Source of the DNA: Candidatus Copromonas faecavium (nom. illeg.)
GTDB taxonomy: Bacteria > Bacillota > Clostridia > Lachnospirales > Lachnospiraceae
DNA length: 64,000 nucleotides
Direction of reading: 5' to 3'
Assembly: GCA_018712915.1 (NCBI GenBank)
Contig: DVGC01000001.1
Span: 103,264-167,263, forward strand
Positions 16,095 through 24,984 of the stretch are shown piece after piece. Numbering within the stretch: position 1 is the first letter of the stretch; the number at the start of each line of letters is the position of its first letter. The translations under genes were made by a program, and so were the position numbers. Under the pieces are notes generated by a model that was not told the origin of the DNA, searched no databases, and worked only from the letters and a program-made list of their open reading frames with translations.

Positions 16095-16577
16095 ATGTGT
16101 ATTGTTGTCATGATGTGCGGTGTCTGCGGCGCCGGTAAAACCACCTACGCAAAGGGCCTGGAAAAGGACGGATTTGTCCGCCTTTCCATCGACGAGGAAA
16201 TCTGGGCCGCCTACGGAAGATGCGGGATAGATTTTCCCGAAGAGCAGTATGACAGCGTGTCAGAAGCTGCCGAGGCCAGGCTGCGAGGCAAAATACCAGG
16301 ACTCGTGGCCGAAGGAAAAAACATTGTACTTGATTTCAGTTTCTGGAGCAGAAAAAAGCGGGCTGACTACAGAAAACTGATCGAAGAAGCCGGAGGCCAG
16401 CCGGTCCTGATTTATTTAAAAGCAGATAAAAAGCTTTTGAAGCAGCGGCTGGAAGAAAGAAACCGCTCCATTCATGCCAATTCGCCATTTGTAATTACAG
16501 ATGAAATTCTGGAGCATCATTACCGCTGCTTTCAGGAACCCCATGGAGAAGGAGAGCAAATCATTCTGCAGAAATAG
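16095..16577 (+). CDS. P-loop (AAA_33/zeta-type) small-molecule kinase-like protein
   Basis: This 160-aa protein has a Walker A GVCGAGKTTYA near residues 9-19, a SIDEEIWAAYG segment and LDFSFWSRKKR in the middle. A LID-like stretch LEERNRSIHANSPF follows, where an HAN motif precedes the substrate region. The arrangement matches small ATP-binding kinases of the AAA_33/zeta-toxin-like superfamily, which phosphorylate small molecules, RNA ends or antibiotics. The substrate is unknown. The ATG at 16095 follows GGGAGGG. No antitoxin partner is evident, so a toxin role is not supported. Confidence 0.8.
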   Translation: MCIVVMMCGVCGAGKTTYAKGLEKDGFVRLSIDEEIWAAYGRCGIDFPEEQYDSVSEAAEARLRGKIPGLVAEGKNIVLDFSFWSRKKRADYRKLIEEAGGQPVLIYLKADKKLLKQRLEERNRSIHANSPFVITDEILEHHYRCFQEPHGEGEQIILQK

Positions 16578-16748
16578 AAAAGACTCCATCTCTTATCCTC
16601 CTCCAAATCGACTATTATTTTATGACATTTATTCTAATATTTTCTTATTTTTGCGTAATAATTCTTAAATTAACAGTCCTTTTATTGTTTGTTCCGAATA
16701 TTTATGATACACTTTTTCTATCTGAATAGAGGAAGGGAGGCCTCAGAT

Positions 16749-17762
16749 ATGAAAAAGAATGTTTCTCATTTTCCGAAAACCGTTTCCGCATTCGTCCGGC
16801 TGCTGTCTTTCTGGATTTTATCTATCCTGCTTTTGTCCGGCTGCCGCAGCGGGAATGTTTCCGCAGTGGAGGAAACTGCCGCTGTTTCTTCCATAAATAC
16901 AGGTGCGGCAGCCGATATGGAAATGGCAGATTCCAGTATGGCGGATTCCGGCATGGGCGGTTCCGCATCTGAAACGGGCGGCACACTCTCCGATTCCGGA
17001 ATTTCCGTCCCCCCGGATACATCCCAGAGAAAGCTGATCCGCAATGTAGATCTTCAGCTGGAAACAGACACCTTTGATGAAACCGTTGACCAGCTGGAAA
17101 AAGAGATTTCAGCTCTCTCCGGCTATATTGAGCATTCCGATATGACCGGAAAAAGCATTCGAAGCAGCGCCGGAAACAGCGGGCGCCACGGAACCATCAC
17201 CGCAAGAATCCCGGCAGAGCAGCTGGATTCCTTTCTCTCCGCAGTAGACGGAAGCGGAAATATCACTTGGAAATCCGAACAGGTGACAGATGTTACGCTT
17301 CAGTACAGCGATCTGGAGAGCAGGAAAAAAACTCTGACAGTGGAACAGGAACGGCTCTGGACACTTTTAGAGCAGGCCGATACGGTGGAAACCGTCATTG
17401 CCCTGGAAGAACGGCTCTCTGAAATCCGTTATGAACTGGAATCCATGGAATCCCAGCTGCGGCTCTACGACAATCAGGTGGATTACAGCACGGTCTCCAT
17501 CAGTATCCTTGAGGTTACCGTCTTTACTCCCACGGAACCGGAATCCATCGGAACACGTATCCGGTCCGGATTTTCAGCCAGCATTGGTGCTGTCCAGGTT
17601 TTCTTTGCAGAGCTGTTCATCTTCCTGGTATCCGCCAGTCCCATCTGGATACCGCTTGTCCTTCTTATTCTTCTTCTCATTTTCCTGACTCGGAGACAGC
17701 TCCGAAAAAAGAAGGAAAAACGGCAGCCGGATTCCCCGGCCGTTCCTCCGCCTAAGGCATAG
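16749..17762 (+). CDS. DUF4349 domain lipoprotein
   Basis: This 337-aa protein begins with a lipoprotein signal (hydrophobic ILSILLLSGC, lipobox LSGC near residue 32), followed by a low-complexity Ser/Gly/Met-rich linker. The DUF4349 domain starts at RKLIRNVDLQLETD and includes a coiled coil (LESRKKTLTVEQERLWTLLEQ). A transmembrane helix near the C-terminus (IWIPLVLLILLLIF) ends in a basic tail. The ATG at 16749 follows GGAAGGGAGG. The function of the family is unknown; it is a membrane-anchored surface protein. Its 3' end overlaps the convergent kinase gene by 11 bp. Confidence 0.88.
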   Translation: MKKNVSHFPKTVSAFVRLLSFWILSILLLSGCRSGNVSAVEETAAVSSINTGAAADMEMADSSMADSGMGGSASETGGTLSDSGISVPPDTSQRKLIRNVDLQLETDTFDETVDQLEKEISALSGYIEHSDMTGKSIRSSAGNSGRHGTITARIPAEQLDSFLSAVDGSGNITWKSEQVTDVTLQYSDLESRKKTLTVEQERLWTLLEQADTVETVIALEERLSEIRYELESMESQLRLYDNQVDYSTVSISILEVTVFTPTEPESIGTRIRSGFSASIGAVQVFFAELFIFLVSASPIWIPLVLLILLLIFLTRRQLRKKKEKRQPDSPAVPPPKA

Positions 17763-19992
17763 GCGGCTGGCCGGAAAGCCGGCCGGATTCAATGGCTTCA
17801 AGAAGCGTTTCACATTCCAGAGGCTTTAATAAAATCCGGTCCACTTTCCGGCTTTCATATGCCTCCATCAGCGCCTCATCCGCCAGCCCGGTAATCACAA
17901 GGGTCCGGCAGCCCGGACAGCACCGTTCCGCAAGGTCAGCCAGCTGGATTCCGCTCATCTCCGGCATGGAGTAATCCGTAACCAGCACATCAAACGATTC
18001 TTCTCTCATGTTCTCCGCCGCCTCCTTCGGATTTCCGAACCCCCGTACATCATACCCGGCGCCGCGAAGTCCCTTTGTCAGCATGCGGAGAATCTTCCTG
18101 TCATCTTCCACCAGCAGAATCCGTTCCGCCCCGCCTTTCCTTTCCTTCCTGCGCAGTTCCCTGTTCTTTAAACCCCCAGAGGCTTTTTCCTGCTCCCAGA
18201 TCGGAAGATAAAGGCAGAAGCAGCTTCCTTCTCCTTCTTTGCTTTCCACATGGATTCCCCCATTTCTGGATTCCAGAATGTTCTGGACCACGGAAAGACC
18301 GAGTCCTGTTCCCTCTCCCGTCTCCTTGGTTGTATAAAACGGGTCAAAAATGTGCTCCAGATGATCCTTCGGGATCCCCGCTCCCGTATCCCGGACGTAA
18401 AGAAGAAGATACCGGGACGCCGCTTTCTTTCCATGAAGATAAGGAGCGGCCTCCTCTCCGGGCACTGCGCGGCCTCCCACCGTCAGAGTCCCCTCTTTCT
18501 CCTTCATGGCATGAAATCCGTTGGTACTTAAATTTAACAGAATTTGATTCAGCTCCGTCTCACTGCAGCAGACCAGACAGACCGGCGGCCAGGAAAATTC
18601 CGTTTCCAGCCGTACAGAATCCGGTTTTACAGTGGTCAGCATCTTCATAATGCCGTCCATGGCCTCCCCAACCGGCAAAGGTTTTGTCAATGCCCCCGCC
18701 TGTTTTCTGCTCATGGCGGCAATCTGCCGGATAATCTCCTTGGCCCGTTCTGCCGCCTGATAGATTTCACCGGCGCTGTCGGCCATCTCACTATCCGGCT
18801 CCGCCTCCATCAGAATCATGCCGGAATACCCCATAATCGGGGTGAGCAGATTATTAAATTCATGGGCAATGCCTCCCGTAAGAGTTCCCATCAGCTGCAG
18901 GCGCTGATCATGGGCCAGCTTCTCTTCCTTCGCCCGAATCTGTTCCAGCTTTGTATTCAGTTCTCTCAGACGCTGGTTTTCCTGTTCGGCCGTCTTTCTT
19001 GCCTTCGCCACGGAGCCAAACCGGAAAATGGTGTACAGCATCATGGATACAAGGATCACTGCCAGGAGAAAAACCGAAACTGCTGCCCGGATCACCGGAG
19101 TTTCAATTTCACTGTAGTCAATTACAGCCGCCACAATCAGGAAATCATCGGCAAACCATACCGGCGTATAGGCACAGATTTTCCGCACCGGACTCGGCGG
19201 ATCATCGGCCCACCAGTAAGAATGATAGATTTCCACACCCTCGGCTCCCTGAAGCTGATGGGAAATCATTTCCTCCAGTTCCGACAGGTCAAAATCCGGA
19301 TACATCTGTTCTCTTCCTTCAATTACATTGATTCCCAGCTGTTCTTCCACCGGATGCATCAGAATCCGTCCGCTGGAATCCTTAATCATCACATACCCGT
19401 TGTCTCCAACCTTCATATAAGAGCCTACACGATCATACATCTCCTGAATATCGATAATATAACAAAGACGGAATTTCCCATTTAACGTCAGTACAGAAAG
19501 GGAAAGGTAACAGGTACCATGCTCATCCTCCAGCACATCGATTCCCGTTCCCGGCTCCGTTCCTTTCAGGCAGTATACGCTTTCATAGCTCCGTTCAGGA
19601 CCGCAGAAAACAGTCCCGTCCCCATCCCATTTTCCATCCGCACCGCCCAGACTCCGGAGAAGAATCCCCTCCACATCTTCCCTTTGCAGTTCCATCTGCG
19701 ACTGAAAAAACTCCATCAAAAGATCCGCATTGCCGGTTTCCAGAAAATTTTCGCCCGCATCCTGATACTCAGAAGTCTGGCTCATTTTCTGCAAATCCTG
19801 GAAATAAAAATCTGTATACAGGGAAATGCTGTTTGACACTGCTCTTGCAATATTTAAAAGCTGCTCTTCCTGCTCGGAAACAATCTGATCCATGTACTGA
19901 CGGAACGCATATGCCAATGTACAAATAAAAAATACCGATATAAGAACGGCGGCTGCCGTCGCTGTCAGGATTCGTCCCTTTTTCTCCTTCAT
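17752..19992 (-). CDS. Hybrid sensor histidine kinase with C-terminal receiver
   Basis: This 746-aa protein has an N-terminal TM helix (about residues 8-30), a Cache-like extracellular sensor (about 35-300) and a second TM near 310-330. It continues with a coiled coil, a HisKA box GGIAHEFNNLLTP, an HATPase with DTGAGIP and GTGLGL, and a receiver (LLVEDDRKIL, phospho-Asp in VTDYSMPEMS, Lys in LLKPL). Extracellular Cache sensors often bind carboxylates or amino acids. It is on the same strand as, and 253 bp downstream of, the CitMHS transporter, so control of organic-acid uptake is plausible. The orphan regulator at 22052 may be its partner. Confidence 0.92.
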   Translation of the reverse strand: MKEKKGRILTATAAAVLISVFFICTLAYAFRQYMDQIVSEQEEQLLNIARAVSNSISLYTDFYFQDLQKMSQTSEYQDAGENFLETGNADLLMEFFQSQMELQREDVEGILLRSLGGADGKWDGDGTVFCGPERSYESVYCLKGTEPGTGIDVLEDEHGTCYLSLSVLTLNGKFRLCYIIDIQEMYDRVGSYMKVGDNGYVMIKDSSGRILMHPVEEQLGINVIEGREQMYPDFDLSELEEMISHQLQGAEGVEIYHSYWWADDPPSPVRKICAYTPVWFADDFLIVAAVIDYSEIETPVIRAAVSVFLLAVILVSMMLYTIFRFGSVAKARKTAEQENQRLRELNTKLEQIRAKEEKLAHDQRLQLMGTLTGGIAHEFNNLLTPIMGYSGMILMEAEPDSEMADSAGEIYQAAERAKEIIRQIAAMSRKQAGALTKPLPVGEAMDGIMKMLTTVKPDSVRLETEFSWPPVCLVCCSETELNQILLNLSTNGFHAMKEKEGTLTVGGRAVPGEEAAPYLHGKKAASRYLLLYVRDTGAGIPKDHLEHIFDPFYTTKETGEGTGLGLSVVQNILESRNGGIHVESKEGEGSCFCLYLPIWEQEKASGGLKNRELRRKERKGGAERILLVEDDRKILRMLTKGLRGAGYDVRGFGNPKEAAENMREESFDVLVTDYSMPEMSGIQLADLAERCCPGCRTLVITGLADEALMEAYESRKVDRILLKPLECETLLEAIESGRLSGQPPMP

Positions 19993-20127
19993 TCCATATC
20001 CCCCCTGCTGTTCTCATTATAAAGGATTCCGGCCTTTTTGACTACCGGCTTTTGGCTGGATGAGCCCGGGCAGGATAACGCATCCCGCCAGGCATGTTTG
20101 AACGGGAAGCAAAGGTTCCTGCTTCAA

Positions 20128-20172
20128 CGAAAGCGCAGCCCGCAGGAAGGATTCCCGCAGGCTGCGCTTTCG
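20128..20172. terminator. Strong hairpin after the CitMHS transporter
   Basis: CGAAAGCGCAGCC pairs with GGCTGCGCTTTCG, with a smaller GGAA/TTCC stem in the loop. On the minus strand it follows the transporter gene and is trailed by TTTCGTT. It probably terminates that transcript. Confidence 0.7.
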
Positions 20173-20244
20173 TTTCATACGGCCGGGTACATGAGTTTCA
20201 GGACTCCGGCCATCTGCCGTTTTTTATACCCGGCCGCATATTCT

Positions 20245-21636
20245 TTATTTTACAAGAGGTACAGCTCCTGTAATGGCTGCCATACCGATAAAGATTACAA
20301 AAATTCCGATTCCCCATTTTGCCGATTCCTTCTGCCATTCTCCCATATCCAGACCGGTCAGGTTTAAAAGCAGATAGATAAAGGCAACCAGCGGGCTTAA
20401 CAGATGGAAGGCCTGTCCCAAAAGGGAGGCGGTTCCGATTTCCAGCGCTGTAAAACCGTACGTATAACCGGCTTCAGCAAACACAGGAAGAACACCGTAG
20501 TAGAATGCGTCGTTGGATAGGAAAAAGGTTCCCGGCGCGGAAACAATTGCCATAATCAGTCCCCAGAACCGTCCCAGCTGCTCCGGAATCAAGGTAATCA
20601 GACTGGCTGCCAGCGCATCCGACATTCCGGAATTGGTAAACAGACCCATAAAAATCCCGGCGGCAAATACAAGAATGACAACCTGCAGGGCGTCCCCCGC
20701 ATTATCCTGAATCCTGGCTTTCTGTTCTTTGATGCTTTTATAGTTAAACATCAGAGCAAGTCCGGTACCGACAAGGAACAGGAACATGGACGGGAAGGTC
20801 CCCATCACCAGCATCACAACAAGAGCAATGGTCATAACCGCGTTAATGGGCATCATGTTCGGCCGTTTCAGTGCCTCTTCCTCCGAGGAAGCGGGAGCCG
20901 TCAGAGCTATCAGCTCTTCACCGGAAAGCTTCTGAATTCCCACACGCTTTCTTTCCTTCAGTCCAAGATAGTAGGCCACCCCCAGCATATAGACAATGGA
21001 AACTGCCATTCCAGGAATCAGGGCACGCAGAATCGTCTGCTCGTCTACTCCCGGCTGTCCCTGAAGAACGGAAATCACCCGGGCCGTCGGACCGCCCCAG
21101 GGCAGCAGATTCATAATGGTATTCATAAGAATCACCAGCACACCCAGGTTCATCATCTTCAGATTCAGCTTTTTATAAATCGGAATAAACGCCGTGCAGC
21201 AGATTAAAGTGGTAGTGGTTCCGTCGCCGTTTAAAGACACGGCTGCTGCCACAATGGCCGTTCCGATCAGCACTTTTACCGGATCGCCTCCGGCAAACTT
21301 AATCATTGCCCTGGTTACCGGATCAAACAGGCCTGCATTCAGCATAATGGCAAAATACAGAATGGCAAACAGCAGCATAATTCCCGTGCCGGATGTCTGA
21401 CTGACGCCATCTACCGTCCAGTCGCCAATGATTTTAATCTGATCCCACAGAGTCACCTGTTCGGCAGCGATTTCATTTGCTTCCGCCACCTGCGCCGTAT
21501 ATTGCCCAAGGAAGGCTCCCGCCAGGGTAAACACCAGCGGAACAAGAAGCAGAGCCGTAAACGGCTGCATCTTTTTTGTCATGACCAGCGCAAGGAATAC
21601 GATAATCATTGCCCACGCAATCACTGTCATTATCAT
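20245..21636 (-). CDS. CitMHS-family citrate/organic-acid:proton (cation) symporter
   Basis: This 463-aa membrane protein has about 12 hydrophobic segments. CitMHS features include SLNGDGTTTTLICC near residue 140, the LLPWGGPTARV motif near 185 and a FFLSNDAFYYGVLPV motif in the C-terminal half. Family members import citrate, often as a metal complex, or related tricarboxylates. The ATG at 21636 follows AAGGGGGAG and is preferred to the ORF-track start 12 codons upstream. It is flanked by a hybrid sensor kinase and an orphan response regulator, the usual setting for substrate-induced uptake. Confidence 0.9.
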   Translation of the reverse strand: MIMTVIAWAMIIVFLALVMTKKMQPFTALLLVPLVFTLAGAFLGQYTAQVAEANEIAAEQVTLWDQIKIIGDWTVDGVSQTSGTGIMLLFAILYFAIMLNAGLFDPVTRAMIKFAGGDPVKVLIGTAIVAAAVSLNGDGTTTTLICCTAFIPIYKKLNLKMMNLGVLVILMNTIMNLLPWGGPTARVISVLQGQPGVDEQTILRALIPGMAVSIVYMLGVAYYLGLKERKRVGIQKLSGEELIALTAPASSEEEALKRPNMMPINAVMTIALVVMLVMGTFPSMFLFLVGTGLALMFNYKSIKEQKARIQDNAGDALQVVILVFAAGIFMGLFTNSGMSDALAASLITLIPEQLGRFWGLIMAIVSAPGTFFLSNDAFYYGVLPVFAEAGYTYGFTALEIGTASLLGQAFHLLSPLVAFIYLLLNLTGLDMGEWQKESAKWGIGIFVIFIGMAAITGAVPLVK

Positions 21637-21762
21637 AGAGAACTCCCCCTTCATTTTACTTTCTGTTTCCATTATAATCGGGCAGTCTTAACACCTCATA
21701 AATCATTCTTAAAATTTATTAAGATTTTGTGAGATTTGTTGCGGAATACAGGAAAATAGGAA

Positions 21763-21790
21763 TTGCTTTTTACTATTTTTTCTATATAAT
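21763..21790 (+). promoter_or_regulatory. Promoter upstream of the 22-bp repeat array and response regulator
   Basis: TTGCTT, a 16-bp spacer and TATAAT. A transcript from here would carry the whole repeat array as a roughly 250-nt leader. A 23-codon ORF (21802-21873) begins near the predicted start site but has no convincing SD. Confidence 0.6.
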
Positions 21791-21851
21791 AGGGATAGAA
21801 TATGCAAAGGAGCCGCAAATATTCCCAGACCAGTTTCTTTTATCCAGCCGG

Positions 21852-22027
21852 ATTCCGGCAGTATATCATGTAAATTCCGGCAATGCATCGTGCGGATTTT
21901 AGCAATTTATTGTGCAAATTCTCACAATGCATCACGCGGATCCTGGCAATATATTGTGTGGACTCCAGCAATGTATCATGCAGATTCCGGCAGTACATCT
22001 TACGGAGTTCGGCAATTCATCTTACAG
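21852..22027. repeat. Eight tandem degenerate 22-bp repeats before the response regulator
   Basis: Eight head-to-tail units of exactly 22 bp, starting at 21852, 21874, 21896, 21918, 21940, 21962, 21984 and 22006. Each follows roughly ATTCCGGCAATRYATCRTGCRG. The core (for example CAATTTATTG) is close to palindromic. The 22-bp period is two helical turns, so one face of the DNA is presented repeatedly. The array ends 24 bp before the ATG. It is not coding: 22 is not a multiple of three. Confidence 0.9.
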
Positions 22028-22051
22028 ATTCAAAAGAAAGGAGCTGCGCTT

Positions 22052-22747
22052 ATGGCCAACGAAACAATATTGATTGCAGACGATGATCCTGTAATCCGGA
22101 CGCTTCTGACAAAAGTTGTGGAGCGGAACGGGTTTCGCGCCGTCACCGCGCCGGATGGAAAGGAAGCCGTGCGTCTGGCCAGAAGCCGGCACTTTGATCT
22201 GATTCTTCTGGATATCATGATGAACGGCAATGACGATGGATTTGACGTTATCAGAAATCTGCGGGCCACCGGAAATCATATTCCGATTATCGTTTTAAGC
22301 GGACGGACAGATGATTTTGACACGCTTTACGGTCTTGATATCGGCGCCGATGACTATATTCCCAAGCCCTTCAATCCCGTTATCCTGGGTGCAAAAATAA
22401 AGGCTCTCATCCGCCGCAGCCAGAAAACATCCGAAGCGGTCCGTGATACCATTACAGCCGGACCCTTCTGCTACCGGGACGCCACTCTGGAATTTTTCAA
22501 AAACGGCAATCTGATTCCTCTTTCCGCCAAAGAAACGGTTATGATGAAGCTGTTTATCAGCAATCTTGGCCGGGTTTTTACAAAGGAACAGCTCTATGAG
22601 CTGGTCTGGGGAGAAACCGTTGTGGATGAAAATGTGATTATGGTTTATATCAGCCATCTGAGAAGCAAGTTAGAGGATCACCCCAGGACCCCAAAATATC
22701 TGAAAACCATCCGGGGACTGGGATACAAATTTTCCGTCGATGAATAA
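22052..22747 (+). CDS. OmpR/PhoB-family response regulator (orphan)
   Basis: This 231-aa protein has a receiver domain (ADDDP near residues 9-13, phospho-Asp in LLDIMM, signalling Thr/Ser region VLSGRT, Lys in YIPKPF) and a winged-helix DNA-binding domain ending HLRSKLEDHPRTPKYLKTIRGLGYKF. The ATG at 22052 follows AAAGGAG by 8 bases; the longer ORF-track version reads back through the 22-bp repeats and is rejected. No kinase is adjacent. The nearest is the hybrid kinase on the far side of the divergently oriented CitMHS gene. The repeat array may be its own operator. Confidence 0.92.
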   Translation: MANETILIADDDPVIRTLLTKVVERNGFRAVTAPDGKEAVRLARSRHFDLILLDIMMNGNDDGFDVIRNLRATGNHIPIIVLSGRTDDFDTLYGLDIGADDYIPKPFNPVILGAKIKALIRRSQKTSEAVRDTITAGPFCYRDATLEFFKNGNLIPLSAKETVMMKLFISNLGRVFTKEQLYELVWGETVVDENVIMVYISHLRSKLEDHPRTPKYLKTIRGLGYKFSVDE

Positions 22748-22819
22748 ACCTTTTCCAACGGAATGATAAAGAAAAGCCTTTTCTGCTTTCCCAATAAAAC
22801 GGTTCCAGCAAAAGAAATT

Positions 22820-22860
22820 GGCCGGGTACCATGGCACATCCCATGGTCCCGGCCTGTTTT
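22820..22860. terminator. Bidirectional terminator between the response regulator and thrS
   Basis: GGCCGGG-T-ACCATGG and CCATGGT-CCCGGCC form a long stem around CACATC, followed by TGTTTT on the plus strand and AATTTCTTTT on the minus strand. It serves the convergent genes on both sides. Confidence 0.85.
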
Positions 22861-22861
22861 G

Positions 22862-22909
22862 ATATCTGTGCTAATATCTGTTTTGATATCTGTTCTGATA
22901 TCCGCTTTT
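22862..22909. repeat. Four tandem 12-bp repeats in a T-rich spacer
   Basis: ATATCTGTGCTA, ATATCTGTTTTG, ATATCTGTTCTG and ATATCCGCTTTT follow each other without gaps between the terminator and thrS. The T-rich tail to 23010 shows no gene. Confidence 0.8.
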
Positions 22910-23009
22910 CTTTTTGTATTCTGAGCTTAGTTCTTTGGTTCTATTTTATTCTGTATTTCGTTCTTGTTTTTCTTTCTGTCCGTAATATGATGTCCTGTTC
23001 TTACGTTTC

Positions 23010-24947
23010 TTAGTTCTCTTCTTTTTTCACTTCCACAGGACGATTCTCCCTTGTTTCGATTTCCTTCTTCACCGCTTCGATAAAGTCAGACAGCTTGGCT
23101 GCGCCCTCGTCGCCTTTGAACCGGCTTCTTACGGATACCGTACCAGTCTCTTCCTCTTTACCGCCTGCAATTAACATATACGGGATCTTCTGAGTCTGAG
23201 CCTCCCGGATCTTATAACCGATCTTCTCGGAGCGAAGGTCGATCTCCGCCCGGATTCCCGCTTCATCCAGAGCCTTCTTCACCGACTGGGCATAGGCCTC
23301 ATGCTTCTCGGAAATCGGAAGCACCTTCACCTGTACCGGAGCCAGCCATGTGGGGAATGCACCTGCAAAGTGCTCAATCAGAATGCCGATGAACCGCTCG
23401 ATGGAGCCGAAGGCAACCCGGTGAATCATGATGGGTCTGTGCTTTTCTCCGTCTGCTCCGATGTATTCCAGCTCAAACCGCTGAGGCAGCTGGAAATCCA
23501 GCTGGATGGTGCCGCACTGCCAGGTTCTGCCGATGGAGTCCTCCAGATGGAAGTCAATCTTGGGACCATAAAAGGCGCCGTCGCCCTCGTTGATCACATA
23601 GTCCAGTCCCAGATCGTCGAGAGCTCCCTGAAGAGCGCTGGTAGCCAGCTCCCAGTCCTCGTCGCTTCCCATGGAATCTTCCGGTCTTGTGGACAGCTCT
23701 ACATGATAACGGAAGCCAAACAGGGAATATACCTCGTTGATCAGTCTGGCCACGCCCTTAATCTCATCGCGGATCTGTTCCGGAGTCATGAAGATATGGG
23801 CATCGTCCTGAGTGAAGCAGCGAACCCGCATCAGGCCGTGAAGCTGGCCGGACTTCTCATGACGGTGTACGATTCCCAGCTCGCCCATCCGCAGAGGCAA
23901 ATCCCGGTAGGAACGGGGCTCGGACGCATACACCAGAACACCGCCGGGGCAGTTCATGGGCTTAATAGCATAATCTTCTTCATCAATCACCGTGGTGTAC
24001 ATGTTATTCTTATAATGATCCCAGTGTCCGGAGGTCTCCCACAGGCTTCTGTTTAAGATAATCGGCGTGGAAATCTCCACATAGCCGGCTTTCTTATGGA
24101 TCTCTCTCCAGTAATCCAGGAGCACATTCTTTAACACCATTCCCTTGGGCAGGAAGAAGGGGAATCCGGGGCCGGCATCATGCATCATGAACAGACCCAG
24201 CTCCCGTCCCAGCTTTCTGTGATCTCTCTTTTTTGCTTCCTCCAGCATGGTCAGATACGCTTCCAGCTCTTCCTTTTTCTGGAACGCCGTAGCATAAATT
24301 CTGGTGAGCATCTTGTTCTTCTCACTGCCTCTCCAGTAAGCTCCGGCCAGATTCATCAGATGGAAGGCCTTTCCCACATCCTTGGTGCTCATCACATGGG
24401 GGCCTGCGCACAGATCCACAAACTCTCCCTGGCGGTAAAAGCTGATAACCGAATCCTCCGGCAGATCTTCAATCAGCTCCACCTTATACGGCTCATTCTT
24501 TTCCTTCATAAACTCGATGGCTTCTTTTCTGGGAAGCTCAAAGCGCTCCAGAGGAAGAGCCTCTTTGATAATTTTCTTCATTTCGGCTTCGATCTTTTCC
24601 AGGTCATCGGACGTCAGCGGCTGTGCCGGATCCACATCGTAGTAGAAACCATCGGCAATGGACGGGCCGATGGCAAGCTTGGTGTCCGGCCAGAGACGTT
24701 TTACTGCCTGAGCCATCACATGGCTGGCTGTATGACGCAGAGCGGCAAGGCCCTCCGGATCCTTGGCCGTTAAAATATTCAAGGAGCAGTCCTTATCGAT
24801 TACGGTTCTCAAATCGCTGACCGTTCCGTCAATTTCTGCTACACAGGCCATTCTTGCCAGGCCTTCACTGATGTCTTTTGCAATGTCAATGACAGCCATG
24901 GGCTGTGCATACTCCCTGACGGAGCCGTCTTTTAATGTAATTTTCAT
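23010..24947 (-). CDS. thrS: Threonyl-tRNA synthetase
   Basis: ThrRS (645 aa) has an N-terminal TGS domain, the editing domain with HTASHVMAQAV near residue 75 (HxxxH) and a later CAGPHV, the class II core with MNCPGGVL and VRCFTQDDAHIF, and an anticodon-binding C-terminal domain (KVLPISEKHEAYA...). Length and domain order are standard. It attaches Thr to tRNA-Thr and proofreads serine. It is transcribed from a promoter at the end of cbiK through a T-box leader that senses uncharged tRNA-Thr. A strong bidirectional terminator follows about 150 bp downstream. Confidence 0.97.
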   Translation of the reverse strand: MKITLKDGSVREYAQPMAVIDIAKDISEGLARMACVAEIDGTVSDLRTVIDKDCSLNILTAKDPEGLAALRHTASHVMAQAVKRLWPDTKLAIGPSIADGFYYDVDPAQPLTSDDLEKIEAEMKKIIKEALPLERFELPRKEAIEFMKEKNEPYKVELIEDLPEDSVISFYRQGEFVDLCAGPHVMSTKDVGKAFHLMNLAGAYWRGSEKNKMLTRIYATAFQKKEELEAYLTMLEEAKKRDHRKLGRELGLFMMHDAGPGFPFFLPKGMVLKNVLLDYWREIHKKAGYVEISTPIILNRSLWETSGHWDHYKNNMYTTVIDEEDYAIKPMNCPGGVLVYASEPRSYRDLPLRMGELGIVHRHEKSGQLHGLMRVRCFTQDDAHIFMTPEQIRDEIKGVARLINEVYSLFGFRYHVELSTRPEDSMGSDEDWELATSALQGALDDLGLDYVINEGDGAFYGPKIDFHLEDSIGRTWQCGTIQLDFQLPQRFELEYIGADGEKHRPIMIHRVAFGSIERFIGILIEHFAGAFPTWLAPVQVKVLPISEKHEAYAQSVKKALDEAGIRAEIDLRSEKIGYKIREAQTQKIPYMLIAGGKEEETGTVSVRSRFKGDEGAAKLSDFIEAVKKEIETRENRPVEVKKEEN

Positions 24948-24984
24948 ACATGCTCTCCTTTAATTTTTTTAACAGATGCCTCCA

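Noticed and set aside
16095-16577. Zeta-type toxin of a toxin-antitoxin pair
   Set aside because: Walker A fits, but there is no adjacent small antitoxin gene and the zeta-specific substrate site could not be recognised.
21802-21873. 23-codon leader ORF ending in the first repeat unit
   Set aside because: It has no convincing ribosome binding site, lies almost at the predicted transcription start, and encodes no recognisable leader-peptide pattern.
21852-22027. CRISPR array
   Set aside because: The units are directly abutting with no unique spacers, and they vary too much in sequence.
21883-22051. N-terminal extension of the response regulator through the repeats, and the 67-aa ORF in the next frame
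   Set aside because: The 22-bp repeats shift frame each unit, there is a strong SD at 22037-22043, and the receiver domain starts directly at the ATG at 22052.
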